A stretch of 61,435 nt of DNA from Paludibacteraceae bacterium. GTDB lineage: Bacteria > Bacteroidota > Bacteroidia > Bacteroidales > Paludibacteraceae. The notes below the pieces were generated by a model. That model searched no databases and was not told where the DNA came from. It was given only the letters and a program-made list of their open reading frames with translations. Positions within the stretch are counted from its first letter, which is position 1; every line of letters begins with the position of its first letter. The translations under genes were made by a program, and so were the position numbers. Where the stretch lies: contig JAFPYI010000027.1 in assembly GCA_017412245.1 (NCBI GenBank), positions 1-61,435 on the forward strand. Direction: 5' to 3'. Positions 43,401 through 51,600 of this stretch are shown piece by piece.

Positions 43401-43938
43401 CGGTATTGTGGCAGCGGGTGATGCTATACGTCATTTTCTGCCAAACGCCAACTTGAATAGCTCCGTCAGGGTCATCGTTCACAGCAATAGGGTGCAAATC
43501 AAGCGTGGTCAAATCGGTACCATAGTCGTCTTGGTCCACAATCTTCAACTGAGGGATGCGAGCATTATCTTCGCGGTAAATCAAAAAATCCACATAGTCG
43601 TAGCCCGTGACAAAATCCACGCCGTATAGGGCTGTCATGTCAGAACCTGCACCATGCGATTCGCTAAAAATCGTACCGCCGTAGTTAGCACCACTCGGGG
43701 AAACGACTTTCATTACATAGTTGCTGGTGTTCAAACCCGTCTTGTGAGGATTGGCAAAACGCGGAGTTACCGTACCACCTCCGGCCGGAGAATGGAATTG
43801 TGTGGCAGGAGAAGTATTCGATTCAAAATCGCAAAAAGTGTACGGATCGGCTGTTGGAGAAGCAGCCAATACCATTCCTGCACAAAGAGCCGAGAAAGAC
43901 AAAACACAAACTCTCAAGAATGAATTTCGGCATTTCAT
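40420..43938 (-). CDS. Large secreted surface protein with repeated FN3 modules and a T9SS-like C-terminal tail
   Basis: The 1172-residue protein starts at the ATG at 43938 (MKCRNSFLRVCVLSFSALCA signal); an upstream ATG would lie before the signal. A jelly-roll domain follows (about 35-200), then three copies of an FN3 domain (VxLNVxATDxxTDPVxxF, GLTxxTxYxFxVWAKDxAGN). Two of these alternate with a module marked by MTGLxAGxxCxxNGGG and YQYGASGxYTxSGDGKxI. A further beta module comes next. The end (ITLRIYSAGGWLMNTI, IQLPHGVYILQSIGQTEKALL) is the Por/T9SS sorting-tail style. It is likely exported by type IX secretion and displayed. Confidence 0.82.
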   Translation of the reverse strand: MKCRNSFLRVCVLSFSALCAGMVLAASPTADPYTFCDFESNTSPATQFHSPAGGGTVTPRFANPHKTGLNTSNYVMKVVSPSGANYGGTIFSESHGAGSDMTALYGVDFVTGYDYVDFLIYREDNARIPQLKIVDQDDYGTDLTTLDLHPIAVNDDPDGAIQVGVWQKMTYSITRCHNTGINFIYIMPDREGQSTVYIDNIVFSKDHTPPTMVSATCGTSTPESITLNVSATDNLTDPVRRYMVSQDGTYAHAVEYIANTTGNSLTITGLLPSTTYTFTIWAKDDAGNVSLTSVVAVCTTADPTPGNWCERSISSGGKTIKVSCTRTFTGTSPVAYTLLVESTEAMTGLDAGDYCYINGGGANTYQYGASGNYTVSGDGKKITCVITSTTDPVFYTSLGVTFASGGLVKFSAPSAITWGACATDETKPVMGAVSCGTATASSVKLNVTATDDKTDPVTTFRVSVDGGVATNYTATAGAITIPGLTAETTYSFEVWAVDDAGNISANSTTQSCSTNSAPTSTSNYCDYEMTADGKTIYVTMEEIATNSYQLVIKSETAMTGLSAGCWCHVNGGGTYQYGASGHYTLSGDGKTITVNLSSTTAPDFYTPLYVLFPGQVTFNTLGASPLPAIVWGQCVADAEPPVMVSASVYDRDQTSVTLNVYATDDITNPVTDFCVSVGSASAGTCNDYTADGDGRITVTGLTPNTEYCFYVWAKDAAGNQSANYKVACTRTLTFSDSEGGTCDKAFTTNNVSIGKVKGTDFYTTLDLHISFLQVSAGQYKLIVALNGWSNAGITNPNVFSVNAGSYVYINNRANNLQLSTASVTNATKDTITITINSTTPPEFYTSFFLTFGGTMTSGGSTGTGSAEFNLSAATMNAETYGTCNWIIYHTGDTQKAGDRVSYAGGSINSPIQYRRRFTEGAWETLYLPFTVSSVQLTDGVDYVDLIAYTGSNKGSAHYFLRTFNGAVERENFKQNWTNTTTDVPQEGIPYIIQFPEADGVFGNNYIVFNGASGQTIPSAYSAGATPPDDYFNYYGNNTMMPQSQSGFMLTADGLWFIATEGAVTLNPFECYVAANETTRSRMSRFGFNRKENPDVTTDIHDVPTLAGQQFVYSTDGQTLYVEALENITLRIYSAGGWLMNTIILRDGESSTIQLPHGVYILQSIGQTEKALL

Positions 43939-43964
43939 GTTGATTAGATTTGTAAAATTTGCGC

Positions 43965-43996
43965 CAAAGGTACGCAAAATATTTCACACGCCCAAA
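43965..43996 (-). promoter_or_regulatory. Promoter of the FN3 surface protein
   Basis: TTTG (43996-43993), 20-bp spacer, TACCTTTG (43972-43965) on the minus strand, about 27 bases ahead of the chosen start. Confidence 0.8.
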
Positions 43997-44095
43997 CCTT
44001 ATAAATTTTACACACACAAAAAGTACGAGTATCAAGAAACAACTCTACTGGTTATCAGCGAGTTAGCTTTTAACAAGCCTAAAAAAAAGTACGAA

Positions 44096-44620
44096 TTAAG
44101 TACGCGGTTTCTTGCGCATAGCGATGGCCAATTGGACAGAATTGAAGAGATTTTGCCAAATGATGTAGGCCGCCGCGCCAAGTGAAGAAAGAGGATCCAA
44201 ATAGGTCTGAGCCATCCAAACGCCGAGGGAAGTATTTTTTTGACCGAAAGCCTGACCGGCGGTAATACTGCTAACTTCTTCCATGTTTTTCGGAGCGGCA
44301 GCAGGGTTAATCAACACATACTGATAATCTTTACCTTTGCTCGGTGCCGGCAAGCGATAGCCAATCAGTTTGCCCACGCCAAACTGGAAAAGGCAGGCTA
44401 TAAAAGAGCCGAGGAGAAGCCAGAGGATGGTTGAGAGTTGAGAATTGAGAGTAGAGAGAACGGTTTCTGTCACCGTGGCCGTCAGCACAATAATTGATGC
44501 CACCCAAAGGTAGAAAGGCGTCTGCGCCCAAGTTCTAGACAACACGAACTCTTTTTTCGTCCATTTGGAATATCCCAACCGAAGTAGCCACGCAGCGAAA
44601 AGAGAAAAAATCTTTTTCAT
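44096..44620 (-). CDS. Hypothetical membrane protein
   Basis: The 174-residue protein has two central membrane helices (about 37-56 and 65-85) separated by LSTLNSQLSTIL, which is encoded by a 7-bp TTGAGAG tandem repeat (44431-44458). A C-terminal segment with a further weak helix (LGAAAYIIWQNLF) and a basic end follows. I do not recognise a family. It lies downstream of repeat copy B and before the FN3 surface protein promoter. Confidence 0.6.
   Translation of the reverse strand: MKKIFSLFAAWLLRLGYSKWTKKEFVLSRTWAQTPFYLWVASIIVLTATVTETVLSTLNSQLSTILWLLLGSFIACLFQFGVGKLIGYRLPAPSKGKDYQYVLINPAAAPKNMEEVSSITAGQAFGQKNTSLGVWMAQTYLDPLSSLGAAAYIIWQNLFNSVQLAIAMRKKPRT
44431..44458. repeat. 7-bp tandem repeat inside the 44096-44620 gene
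   Basis: TTGAGAG, TTGAGAA, TTGAGAG, TAGAGAG: four 7-bp units, translated on the minus strand as LSTLNSQLST between two membrane helices. Confidence 0.8.
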
Positions 44621-44693
44621 TGTTTTTGATAAATTTAAAAGTTAAACAAAAAAATTATTTTGTGTTATCAATTGACTTGATAGTTGTTTTTCC

Positions 44694-44819
44694 AATTTCG
44701 CTGCAACAGTACTACAAAAAAATCATATAAATGTGCAAAAATTAACGAAAATTATGGGTAAAAAATTGATATTTAACTAATTGATTATCAGTTATTTATA
44801 GGGGCAACATGTGGGTAAG
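44694..44819 (-). repeat. 125-bp direct repeat, copy B
   Basis: Partner of 39551-39675. It lies upstream of the 44096-44620 gene and, with copy A, brackets the 5-kb segment holding the FN3 surface protein and its neighbours. Confidence 0.9.
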
Positions 44820-44857
44820 TGCCTCGTGTACATTTCTATAGAATTACTCCATAAGAA

Positions 44858-44896
44858 AAAAAAGGGAACAGGCTGTGTGTAGCTTGTTCCCTTTTT
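44858..44896 (-). terminator. Bidirectional terminator after the DUF4832 surface protein
   Basis: GGGAACA and TGTTCCC pair, extended by A/T pairs, with an A-run on one side and a T-run on the other; it follows the gene stop at 44921 by about 25 bases. Confidence 0.85.
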
Positions 44897-44920
44897 ACTA
44901 TTGACTTTATACTTTTGACT

Positions 44921-47356
44921 TTATCTGACCTCTTGTCCTGTAACGGTATAAGTCTTATCGCCACGGAGGATGAATATCTGTCCGTTGCGAAGAATTTTTT
45001 GAGTTTGCACTCCGGATTGTTGAACTGCACCTATTCCCGTCGGAGTTCTATGGATGGGTACTTCTAACATTTGAACGGCCGCACCGCCGTCACCTTGAGG
45101 AAGTAAACCGTTTTCACCCCAATCGGCATCCATTGTGAAAACACCAACACGCAATTCCGTAATAGCGTCTAATTTTGCTTGATTGATTTTCCCTTCGATA
45201 GCCTTATGACCGTTGGATAGAGTAACCACATTACTTACGGTTTGATAATTCTCAATATTGGTATCTACCCATCCGTCGTCCCAATTGTCCTTAGCCTGAC
45301 TGTTATCAAATCTTGCAAACCACGCGTCAGTATAATTCGCAGGCTCACCTTCTATCAGATATTCAGCTCCGGAGTTCTGCCACAACCAAGAATCAAAACC
45401 TGTGCTGCTATTACCGTCTATGCTCAACAAGATATCTATATAATTTGCTTGCGCGTCAAACTCAAGATAATAGAAGATGTCTGTCTCGTTAGCGTACCAA
45501 CGCATGTCATACAATTTTGTATATTCAGCATTGCTCGGCACTTCCGAATGGGCCAAATTAGTTTCATCCGCCCAGTCGTTGAAATTACCGTCAATCACGA
45601 TTTCCGTAGTCGGTTGCGGATCTGTTCCGCCTTGCTCTTTCGCCGTCCAGGTCACATTAACCGTTTTGTTGCTTGCACCGTTACTCGAAACAGTTACTGT
45701 AGCATTTCCATTGCCTGCCGCAGCAGCCGTGAGCGTAAGTGTAATGGTGGCTGTCGATTGTGCTTGAGCAACTGTCAAACTATTTGGATTAACCGCCAAT
45801 ACATTATTGTTACTACTAATCGTTACACCGTTTGTCAAATCAGAACCTGTTACAGAGAAAGTTTTTGTTGCTGCAGTTCCTACCGTAACATTTCCAAAAG
45901 CGATACTCGTTGTAGATACACTCAATTCCGGGTCCGGAGTAATAGCACTTCCCGTGATTTGGATGCTGGCATTCAAATTATTCATTCCCGTGTTCGCATC
46001 CCACACATTTGTATTCGCAAAACGCACTGCGTATCTCGGGTCATCAGCAATAGTCTCCGAAGCGTCCGGCAAGTAGAGATAAAGTTGGTATGTGCCATTT
46101 GGAACTGAGGAAGGAATAGTCACTTGCTCATCAATAGCCGTTGTTACACCATTCGGCAACCAACGACGGGGATCAGACTGCAGTTGAATTTGATAGGTTT
46201 TATTGCCGTTCTTCAACACAATATAAGCATGACGCTCGTTGTATAAGGGTGCATAACCTACATTCTTGATATTCAACTGAATACGTGCATTCCCGCCCGG
46301 ATTTGCCGATGCTGGGAAAGTAGCCGTTGTCAATTGAAAACGGTAACCCATATTACGATTCAAATTGTCAAAGATACCATTTGCTCTCCATTTGTCGGTA
46401 ACCGCCTCAGCGTACGTTTCTCCACAGAACGACCAGTGGTACTTGCTCATTTCAGATTCGGCTTGATTATATACTTTTTTTGCCAAATTACCATCCTCCA
46501 CATTCGTTTCTCCTCCATTAGGAACATATAACGTCTCGTCTTCGATATATTGGCGGACTTCCTGAGAGTCGTCATCTTCCTCATCCCAACTAACATACGT
46601 TCCATCGTTTCCGTATTCATTAAGGAAGGCGTCATTATGATGACCAATGCGAGCACGAGGAGTATTTGTAAAAGCCTGAGCAGAAGTTAACGGATTAGTA
46701 TCCGGATTGTTGGTAGCGCCTAAAAACTCTCCTTTAATCATTGGATAACGAACCAACAAGAATCGATTGGACGGGCAAGCATTCAACATCGCTTGTAGTA
46801 TTTGACGGCGATTGTCTGTCATGTGCTGAGTCTTGTTTCCGTGATTGGAACTATAATACCATTCTCCCCATTGGCCCACAAAACCGGTTTGTAATACATA
46901 AATCACATCCGAATTTGCTTCCAAGTAAGGAGTCAACTGTTCAATATGACGTTTAGTCCATGTTAAGGTGGCATCATTCTTACTATTCCAATCATAAGCG
47001 AAACGCAGAATACATTTAAATCCTTTATTACGCAAAATCTGCATGTCTTCATTAAATCCCGTGAGAATAGCTTGCGACAAATCCTTGGTTTTGTAATTAC
47101 CAAGATAATAAATAGCCACTAACAGGGACTCGTTGGGACGGTTTCCATCATCAGAAAAGAACCAACTCTCTTCCGCTTTAATGACGTGATTATTTGCGTC
47201 AGTTAACATCGTTTCACCACCTAACTCTTCCGTAAATCCTCGTTCGGGATTTTTGAAGATAGTCGTGTTGTCCGGCGTGTAGGTAACTGTTGCCGCTGAA
47301 AGTTGCAATGCAGAGCAAAGCAAAGTAGCAAGAACAAAGAGATACATTTTTTTCAT
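44921..47356 (-). CDS. Secreted DUF4874/DUF4832 glycosidase-like surface protein
   Basis: The product is 811 residues from the ATG at 47356, which starts a proper signal peptide (MKKMYLFVLATLLCSALQLSA). The first 450 residues match the DUF4874 plus DUF4832 pair (FKNPERGFTEEL, LRFAYDW, YVLQTGFVGQWGEWYYSSNHG, NRFLLVRYP), which resembles a TIM-barrel glycosidase. An Ig-like domain (about 480-580) and a CBM9/DOMON-like domain beginning IVIDGNFNDWAD (about 590-760) follow. It ends QKILRNGQIFILRGDKTYTV then TGQEVR, a Por-secretion-type tail. It is probably exported and glycan-active; activity is inferred. Confidence 0.82.
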   Translation of the reverse strand: MKKMYLFVLATLLCSALQLSAATVTYTPDNTTIFKNPERGFTEELGGETMLTDANNHVIKAEESWFFSDDGNRPNESLLVAIYYLGNYKTKDLSQAILTGFNEDMQILRNKGFKCILRFAYDWNSKNDATLTWTKRHIEQLTPYLEANSDVIYVLQTGFVGQWGEWYYSSNHGNKTQHMTDNRRQILQAMLNACPSNRFLLVRYPMIKGEFLGATNNPDTNPLTSAQAFTNTPRARIGHHNDAFLNEYGNDGTYVSWDEEDDDSQEVRQYIEDETLYVPNGGETNVEDGNLAKKVYNQAESEMSKYHWSFCGETYAEAVTDKWRANGIFDNLNRNMGYRFQLTTATFPASANPGGNARIQLNIKNVGYAPLYNERHAYIVLKNGNKTYQIQLQSDPRRWLPNGVTTAIDEQVTIPSSVPNGTYQLYLYLPDASETIADDPRYAVRFANTNVWDANTGMNNLNASIQITGSAITPDPELSVSTTSIAFGNVTVGTAATKTFSVTGSDLTNGVTISSNNNVLAVNPNSLTVAQAQSTATITLTLTAAAAGNGNATVTVSSNGASNKTVNVTWTAKEQGGTDPQPTTEIVIDGNFNDWADETNLAHSEVPSNAEYTKLYDMRWYANETDIFYYLEFDAQANYIDILLSIDGNSSTGFDSWLWQNSGAEYLIEGEPANYTDAWFARFDNSQAKDNWDDGWVDTNIENYQTVSNVVTLSNGHKAIEGKINQAKLDAITELRVGVFTMDADWGENGLLPQGDGGAAVQMLEVPIHRTPTGIGAVQQSGVQTQKILRNGQIFILRGDKTYTVTGQEVR

Positions 47357-47402
47357 TGTTTTAGGATTTTTATGGTTATTATTTATTATTAAAATGCGAT
47401 TG

Positions 47403-47435
47403 CAAATGTATTTATAGAGAAAAATACGATGCAAA
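47403..47435 (-). promoter_or_regulatory. Promoter of the DUF4832 surface protein
   Basis: TTTG, 21-bp spacer and TACATTTG (47410-47403) on the minus strand. Confidence 0.7.
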
Positions 47436-47602
47436 ATTACGCAAAAGGAAGCATACAAGCAATTTTTTGCGCTTATTTTTTTCTCATAGTAAAATATAGA
47501 AAACGCTCATGATGTGCAAACGCGCGCTGGATAGCACCCGCACACGCGATATGGATAGTACTGCAAAAAAGTTGTGAAACCTTTCGTAAATCATGGGATA
47601 AA

Positions 47603-47634
47603 TTTGCACATATAAAAATTTTATACTACCTTTG
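47603..47634 (+). promoter_or_regulatory. Promoter of aroC
   Basis: TTTG, 20-bp spacer and TACCTTTG (47627-47634). The surrounding TTTGCACAT and TTTGCAGCGAAA resemble the ends of the 125-bp repeats. Confidence 0.85.
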
Positions 47635-47655
47635 CAGCGAAAATATTCCACGTAC

Positions 47656-48663
47656 ATGAATACATTTGGTCATAATTTTCGTTTTACAAGTTTTGGCGAG
47701 TCTCACGGTCTGGCCATAGGCGGTGTAATAGATGGAGTACCTGCAGGTATACATATTGATTTTAATCTTATTCGTGAGGAATTAGCACGGCGTGCAGGCA
47801 AAGGAAGCATTGGTGTTTCACCGAGATCTCTTCGTGAACCGGATGAAGTTGAATGGTTGTCGGGAGTAATAGAGGAGCCTAACCCTAACCCTAACCCTTC
47901 TGGTTGGAGCGACGCTCCCCGCTGCTCCGGCCGTTCGGATTGCCAAGTCAAGGCAATCCTCCATCTGAAAGGAAGGGAACTGGTTACCCTTGGGACACCG
48001 ATAGCTTTTATCATTCGGAATAAAGATGCTCGGCCGGAAGATTATGAATGGCTAAAGAATACCTATCGTGTAGGTCATGCCGACCGCACGTACGAGCAGA
48101 AATACGGCATTCGCGATTGGCGTGGTGGAGGCAGAGCGAGTGCTCGTGAGACGACAGGACGTGTAGTAGCAGGATGTATCGCCAAGCAAATGTTACGGTT
48201 GAAAGGTATAAATATTCATGCACGATTAGTACAAGTTGGCGCAGAAACAGACCCCAAGAAATTTGATGAGATGATTGCAGCTGTTCACGCTGAAGGAGAC
48301 TCCATTGGCGGAATTGTAGAATGTGTGATTGACGGTTTGCATGCCGGTATAGGCGAGCCGATATTTCATAAGTTGCAGGCAGAATTAGCGTTTGCAGTGA
48401 TGAGTATCAATGCGTGCAAAGGCTTTGAGTATGGCACCGGTTTTGGCGGTGTGACCCACAAAGGCAGTGAGATAAATCATATCTCCGGCGGTATTGCAGG
48501 TGGCATTTCTGACGGCAGTCCGGTTACTTTCCGTTGCGTATTCAAACCTACAGCCAGCACGCCTAAAGCAGGCGTAAAAGGCAGGCACGACGCGTGTGTT
48601 GCCGTCCGCGCCGTGCCCGTAGTTGAAGCTATGACTGCTTTATCTTTAGTGCAGCTTTTTTAA
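47656..48663 (+). CDS. aroC: Chorismate synthase with an inserted repeat-encoded segment
   Basis: The product is 335 residues from the ATG at 47656, which follows the promoter and gives the family start FGHNFRFTSFGESHG. Other landmarks are GVIDGVPAGI, KYGIRDWRGGGRASARET, GCIAKQML, FGGVTHKGSE and KGRHDACVAVRAVPVVEAM. It converts EPSP to chorismate using reduced FMN. After DEVEWLSGVIEE about 35 extra residues (PNPNPNPSGWSDAPRCSGRS and onward) precede TLGTPIAFIIRNKD, where other chorismate synthases have only a few. The loop before GRHD is shorter than usual. The compacted aroA at 840-2723 supplies the preceding pathway step. Confidence 0.93.
   Translation: MNTFGHNFRFTSFGESHGLAIGGVIDGVPAGIHIDFNLIREELARRAGKGSIGVSPRSLREPDEVEWLSGVIEEPNPNPNPSGWSDAPRCSGRSDCQVKAILHLKGRELVTLGTPIAFIIRNKDARPEDYEWLKNTYRVGHADRTYEQKYGIRDWRGGGRASARETTGRVVAGCIAKQMLRLKGINIHARLVQVGAETDPKKFDEMIAAVHAEGDSIGGIVECVIDGLHAGIGEPIFHKLQAELAFAVMSINACKGFEYGTGFGGVTHKGSEINHISGGIAGGISDGSPVTFRCVFKPTASTPKAGVKGRHDACVAVRAVPVVEAMTALSLVQLF
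47878..47985. repeat. Composite repeat insertion inside aroC
   Basis: It opens with CCTAAC repeated three times (47878-47897). Then come the inverted repeat GGAGC-GAC-GCTCC (47906-47918) and GGATTGCC/GGCAATCC (47937-47944 and 47952-47959), followed by a CTGAAAGGAAGGGA stretch similar to the G-rich palindromes in aroA. The frame stays open through all of it. Confidence 0.75.
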
Positions 48664-48673
48664 GGTTATTTTT

Positions 48674-51600
48674 TTAGATATCAAAGAACCCTAATTGGTT
48701 AATAGCGAGCAACATTTTGGAGATATACTCGCTATCTGGTTCCGACCATCGGAATCCCATTCTGAGTAGCACTTGTGCAGTGTATTCGTTTGTTCGTTCG
48801 ACGATTTGTGTCTTTTGTCCGTTGACCATGTTTTGGTAAGCGAGCATTGTTGTCAACAGCGCTGCTTTTTTCGGGTCCTCCGCAGCTTGCTGCAGAACAG
48901 AGTTGAACACTGCCGTTTCCACGAACCGTATGTCTGTGCCTATTTTCTCGAGTCCCTGTAGCACATCTCCCAAGAGTCGTGTGTGGGTGTTATAAGGATG
49001 GAAGACGGTACATTCCGCAGGTGTATGAGCAAGTAGCACAATCGCTTTCGCTGTTTCGTTAATGGGCGAGAACTCCGTTGGCTGATCATACTGTTCATAG
49101 GGGCAACATGCGAGCATGTTAAAGATTTTAATTCGTCCCATATAACTATTGGTGGAGAAATTGACTTGGAACTCTCCGTCGTAGTTTCGTGCAGCTAAGT
49201 TTCCGACTCGCATGATTTTGGCCTTCAGTCCTTGATGTGCGACTGCATCGAGGATGAGTCTGTCGGCAAGGAATTTGGAGTGCATGTACTGGTTACCGAG
49301 GAATTGTGAGAAGAAGATATTTTGCTCGGAGAGGACAGGGAGAGGTGTTTTATCTCCAATCCATATACCTCCTGTGGAGGTCGTAGAGACATGTACGAGG
49401 TGTGCTCCTGTAGCAAGACAGAAATCGACACATCTCTGTGCGCCCCCGATATTAACATCTTCTATATCCGTTCCTTTCGAGAAATGTTTAACGTTAGCAG
49501 CGCAGTTAAAGAGAGTGTTGATATTTACCCTTTGGTCATTTACCATTTGGTCCTTTATATTCGCGGTGACATCTCCGTTAATGACAAAGAGCCGCGTTCC
49601 AAAAAGATCATCAAAATGCCGATCGAAATAATAGAAGAGCAAGTTTCGCACCCGTCGTTCAGCATCGTGTTGGTCTTTGCCTCTTACGAGACATGTAATA
49701 GTTTCCGCATCGGAGTCAATGAGTTCCCGCAGGACATGGATTCCAAGATAGCCTGTTGCGCCGGTTAGCAGCACATGCCCCAAAGATTGCCTTTCCCCTT
49801 TTATAAAGGTATCCAAAGTATTCTTTTGCAAAAGTGCATTGAGCGGTTCATAATCAAAATCACTTATCGTTTGATCATTCTCCATTGTATCTTTCTCTTG
49901 CCCTCCATTGACTAGTTCTGTCAACAGTCGCGGTGTCGGATGACTAAAGAGGTCCGCATAAGCAATGTGTTGTCCGACTTTTTCCGCTTCAATGATTACA
50001 CGCGTAACCATGAGCGATGTTCCGCCTAATTCAAAGAAATTATCATTTGCACCCACTTTATCAAGCGAGAGGACGGAAGCGAATATATCAGCAAAGAGTT
50101 GCTCAGTTTCATTTGCCGGTTTGACGTAGTTATGGTCATCTACCTGAATTTTTGGCGTCGGCAGAGCGCGTTTATTCACTTTCTGGTTTTGGTTCAGCGG
50201 AATAGATTCAATCTGCATAGTAGCAGTAGGAACCATATATGGCGGTTTGCGTTCCTTGATGAATGCATGCAGGGCTGCCACATCTATTGTTTGGTCACTA
50301 ACCACATAAGCAGCGATGAACTTGCCACCATTAGGATAATCAAATGCCTGTACCGTAGCATCTTGAATGCCGGAGAACTCACGAATGACTGTTTCCACTT
50401 CCTTGAGTTCTATACGGAATCCACGAATCTTGACCTGTCCGTCCCGACGGCCGACAAACTGAATATTGCCGTCCGGCAAATAGCGGACAATATCGCCTGT
50501 TCGATAGCATCTTAAACCGGCTTCGTCTGAATGAACATCCGTTGCATTCCATGACACAAATGTTTCCGCAGTCTTCTCAGGCAGATTGAGATACCCTCGT
50601 CCTATCTGCGGCCCGGACACCCATAGTTCTCCTGCAGCTCCCAATGGCAAGCGATGTTTGTCCGTATCCATGACGAAGAGTTGAAGGTTATCCAATGGTT
50701 TGCCAATAGGTATATGCTGTTCATATCCCGAGAGCGGATAGACGGTAGTAAAAATAGTACATTCCGTGGGACCGTAACCATTGTGCATTTGGTATGCCGT
50801 AGGCGGTGTAAGAGCTGAGAGAGCCTCACCTCCTACAGATAAGTGTTTGAGTGAATGGCACTCAATATTTGTTGCAAACTGATAACCAATCTGGGTAGTC
50901 ATAAAGGAATGTGTAACTCCTTCCTGATCGAAATAGCGTCCCAGTTCCGGCAGATTGAGACGCATGTCTTCCGGCACGATGACAACAGTAGCTCCACAGG
51001 TGAGAGCAGGATACATATCCATCATGTTTGCATCAAATCCAAATGAAGCATACGCTGCCACCTTATCCCCGGGGCGCAAGTCATAATATCGTTGATACCA
51101 ATGACAGAAAGCCACCAAGTTGCGGTGCTCCAGCATTACCCCTTTCGGCACGCCGGTAGAACCGGAAGTGTAAAGAAGAATGAAGAGGGATGACGGATCT
51201 AACTTCTCTCCAGCCATTTCTCCAAGAGAGGAAGATGTAGTTCGTGAAAAGTCCTTCAATTCTTTCTCTGTAAGGAGCATACAAGCATTTCCATCTTGCT
51301 GCATATAGTTCAACCGTTCCTCGGGATAAGAAGGATCAAGCGGCATATATGCACATCCTGCCTTAAGGACAGAAAGCGCGCCAATAAGCATCCATTCGGA
51401 ACGGTTAACTTTGATAGCAATAACATTAGTGGTTGGTTTTAATGCAGCGGCTATGCGGTCAGTAAGTTCATCTAATTCGCGATAAGTAATACGCGTATCA
51501 CGGAAAATAACGGCAATATTATCTGGGGTTTTAGTAACCTGCGCCTTGAATAGCGAAAGGATGGTCTGCTGGTCGTCATAATCAACGTGTGTTTCATTGA

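Noticed and set aside
39551-44819. The 125-bp repeats as ends of a transposon
   Set aside because: No transposase or integrase lies between them, they are direct rather than inverted, and they contain promoter elements.
47878-47897. CCTAAC repeats as telomeric or eukaryotic contamination
   Set aside because: Only three units, inside an otherwise normal bacterial aroC reading frame with a Bacteroidetes promoter.
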